Of a stretch of 60,000 bases of DNA, positions 59,765-60,000 are shown in pieces (within the stretch, counting starts at the first letter, position 1; every line of letters begins with the position of its first letter). The translations under genes were made by a program, and so were the position numbers. The notes beneath the pieces are model-generated. The model worked only from the letters and a program-made list of their open reading frames with translations, searched no databases and was not told the DNA's origin. Source of the DNA: Membranipora membranacea. Its lineage: Eukaryota > Bryozoa > Gymnolaemata > Cheilostomatida > Membraniporidae. The stretch is from positions 24,988,001 through 25,048,000 of the forward strand of contig OU612072.1 of NCBI GenBank assembly GCA_914767715.1. Direction: 5' to 3'.

Positions 59765-60000
59765 AATAACAATAAACGTAGTAGCGACGGCCTGGCCAAG
59801 ACGATGGAGTGTAATTAATCACCGCCAGGGCTTCGACAGTGAAATTTGCGTAGAAATTGTTGAGATTACTGTCCGGGGGAGGGGGGTCCTGTAAAGAAAA
59901 ACATGGAAAAGCAAAAATTAATAAATAATAATAAACGTAGAAACGACTGTCTGGCCAAGACGATGGAGTGTAATTAACCACCGTCAGGGCTTCCACAGTT
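59765..60000. repeat. 162-bp tandem repeat running off the window edge
   Basis: The block near 59769-59850 (GGCCTGGCCAAGACGATGGA, GTGTAATTAATCACCGCCAG) recurs at about 59931-60000 with few changes. The period of about 162 bases is a multiple of three, so both units share an open minus-strand frame (..ALTVVNYTPSSWP.. / ..ALAVINYTPSSWP..). At least two units are seen, and the array continues to the right. Confidence 0.8.

Overview
The window is AT-rich, intron-bearing animal DNA. It has short exons with GT...AG introns, TATA boxes, AATAAA signals, tRNA-headed SINEs, an LTR (gypsy) and a non-LTR retrotransposon, and many small inverted-repeat elements. Nothing looks bacterial. The mobile-element mix and the unfamiliar secreted genes suggest a marine invertebrate, but the phylum cannot be fixed from the sequence alone.

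Main content: the window carries six members of one small secreted, cysteine-rich gene family, labelled here EML-A to EML-F (EMI-like). EML-A (232-3296, minus) and EML-B (4819-7730, minus) lie at the left end, and EML-C (14121-16770, plus) follows. EML-D (44476-45733, minus), EML-E (50585-53297, plus) and EML-F (55752-57617, plus) lie at the right. EML-B and EML-C read cleanly from signal peptide to stop (211 and 206 residues). They share a ten-cysteine order (CC-C-C-C-CC-C-C-C) and two introns at matching positions and phases. They otherwise form two subfamilies: A, C, E and F have five-exon C-type genes, while B and D have a fused central exon. The central part, WCC...C-x(n)-GW...YR...CC-x-G/D-Y/F...C, resembles the EMI domain of emilin/multimerin-type extracellular proteins. 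EML-A, E and F carry lesions. EML-D reads cleanly, but its first and last exons were not found.

A seventh secreted gene lies at 38795-39385 (plus). It encodes a 47-residue precursor with a signal peptide, four cysteines and a C-terminal GKK amidation signal. It has the same layout as the EML genes: TATA box, short non-coding leader exon, intron, signal-peptide exon.

Mobile and repeated DNA fills the rest. From 8.9 to 13.7 kb there is a tandem duplication; one part of it recurs inverted in the last intron of EML-A, with SINE and MITE insertions that date the copies. From 19.2 to 21.6 kb lie decayed gypsy and LINE fragments. A 4.4 kb element with perfect 26-bp terminal inverted repeats spans 25241-29627. 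From 29.9 to 38.2 kb and 40 to 50 kb the sequence is mostly gene-poor, with old repeats. Small minisatellites sit in and beside EML-E, and a 162-bp tandem repeat runs off the right edge.

How the genes may work together: all recognised host genes encode secreted products. The EML proteins look like disulfide-rich extracellular or secretion products, two of them with a probable furin site between pro-region and mature domain. Their clustering with shared promoter layout suggests a birth-and-death family expressed in one secretory tissue. That is inference.
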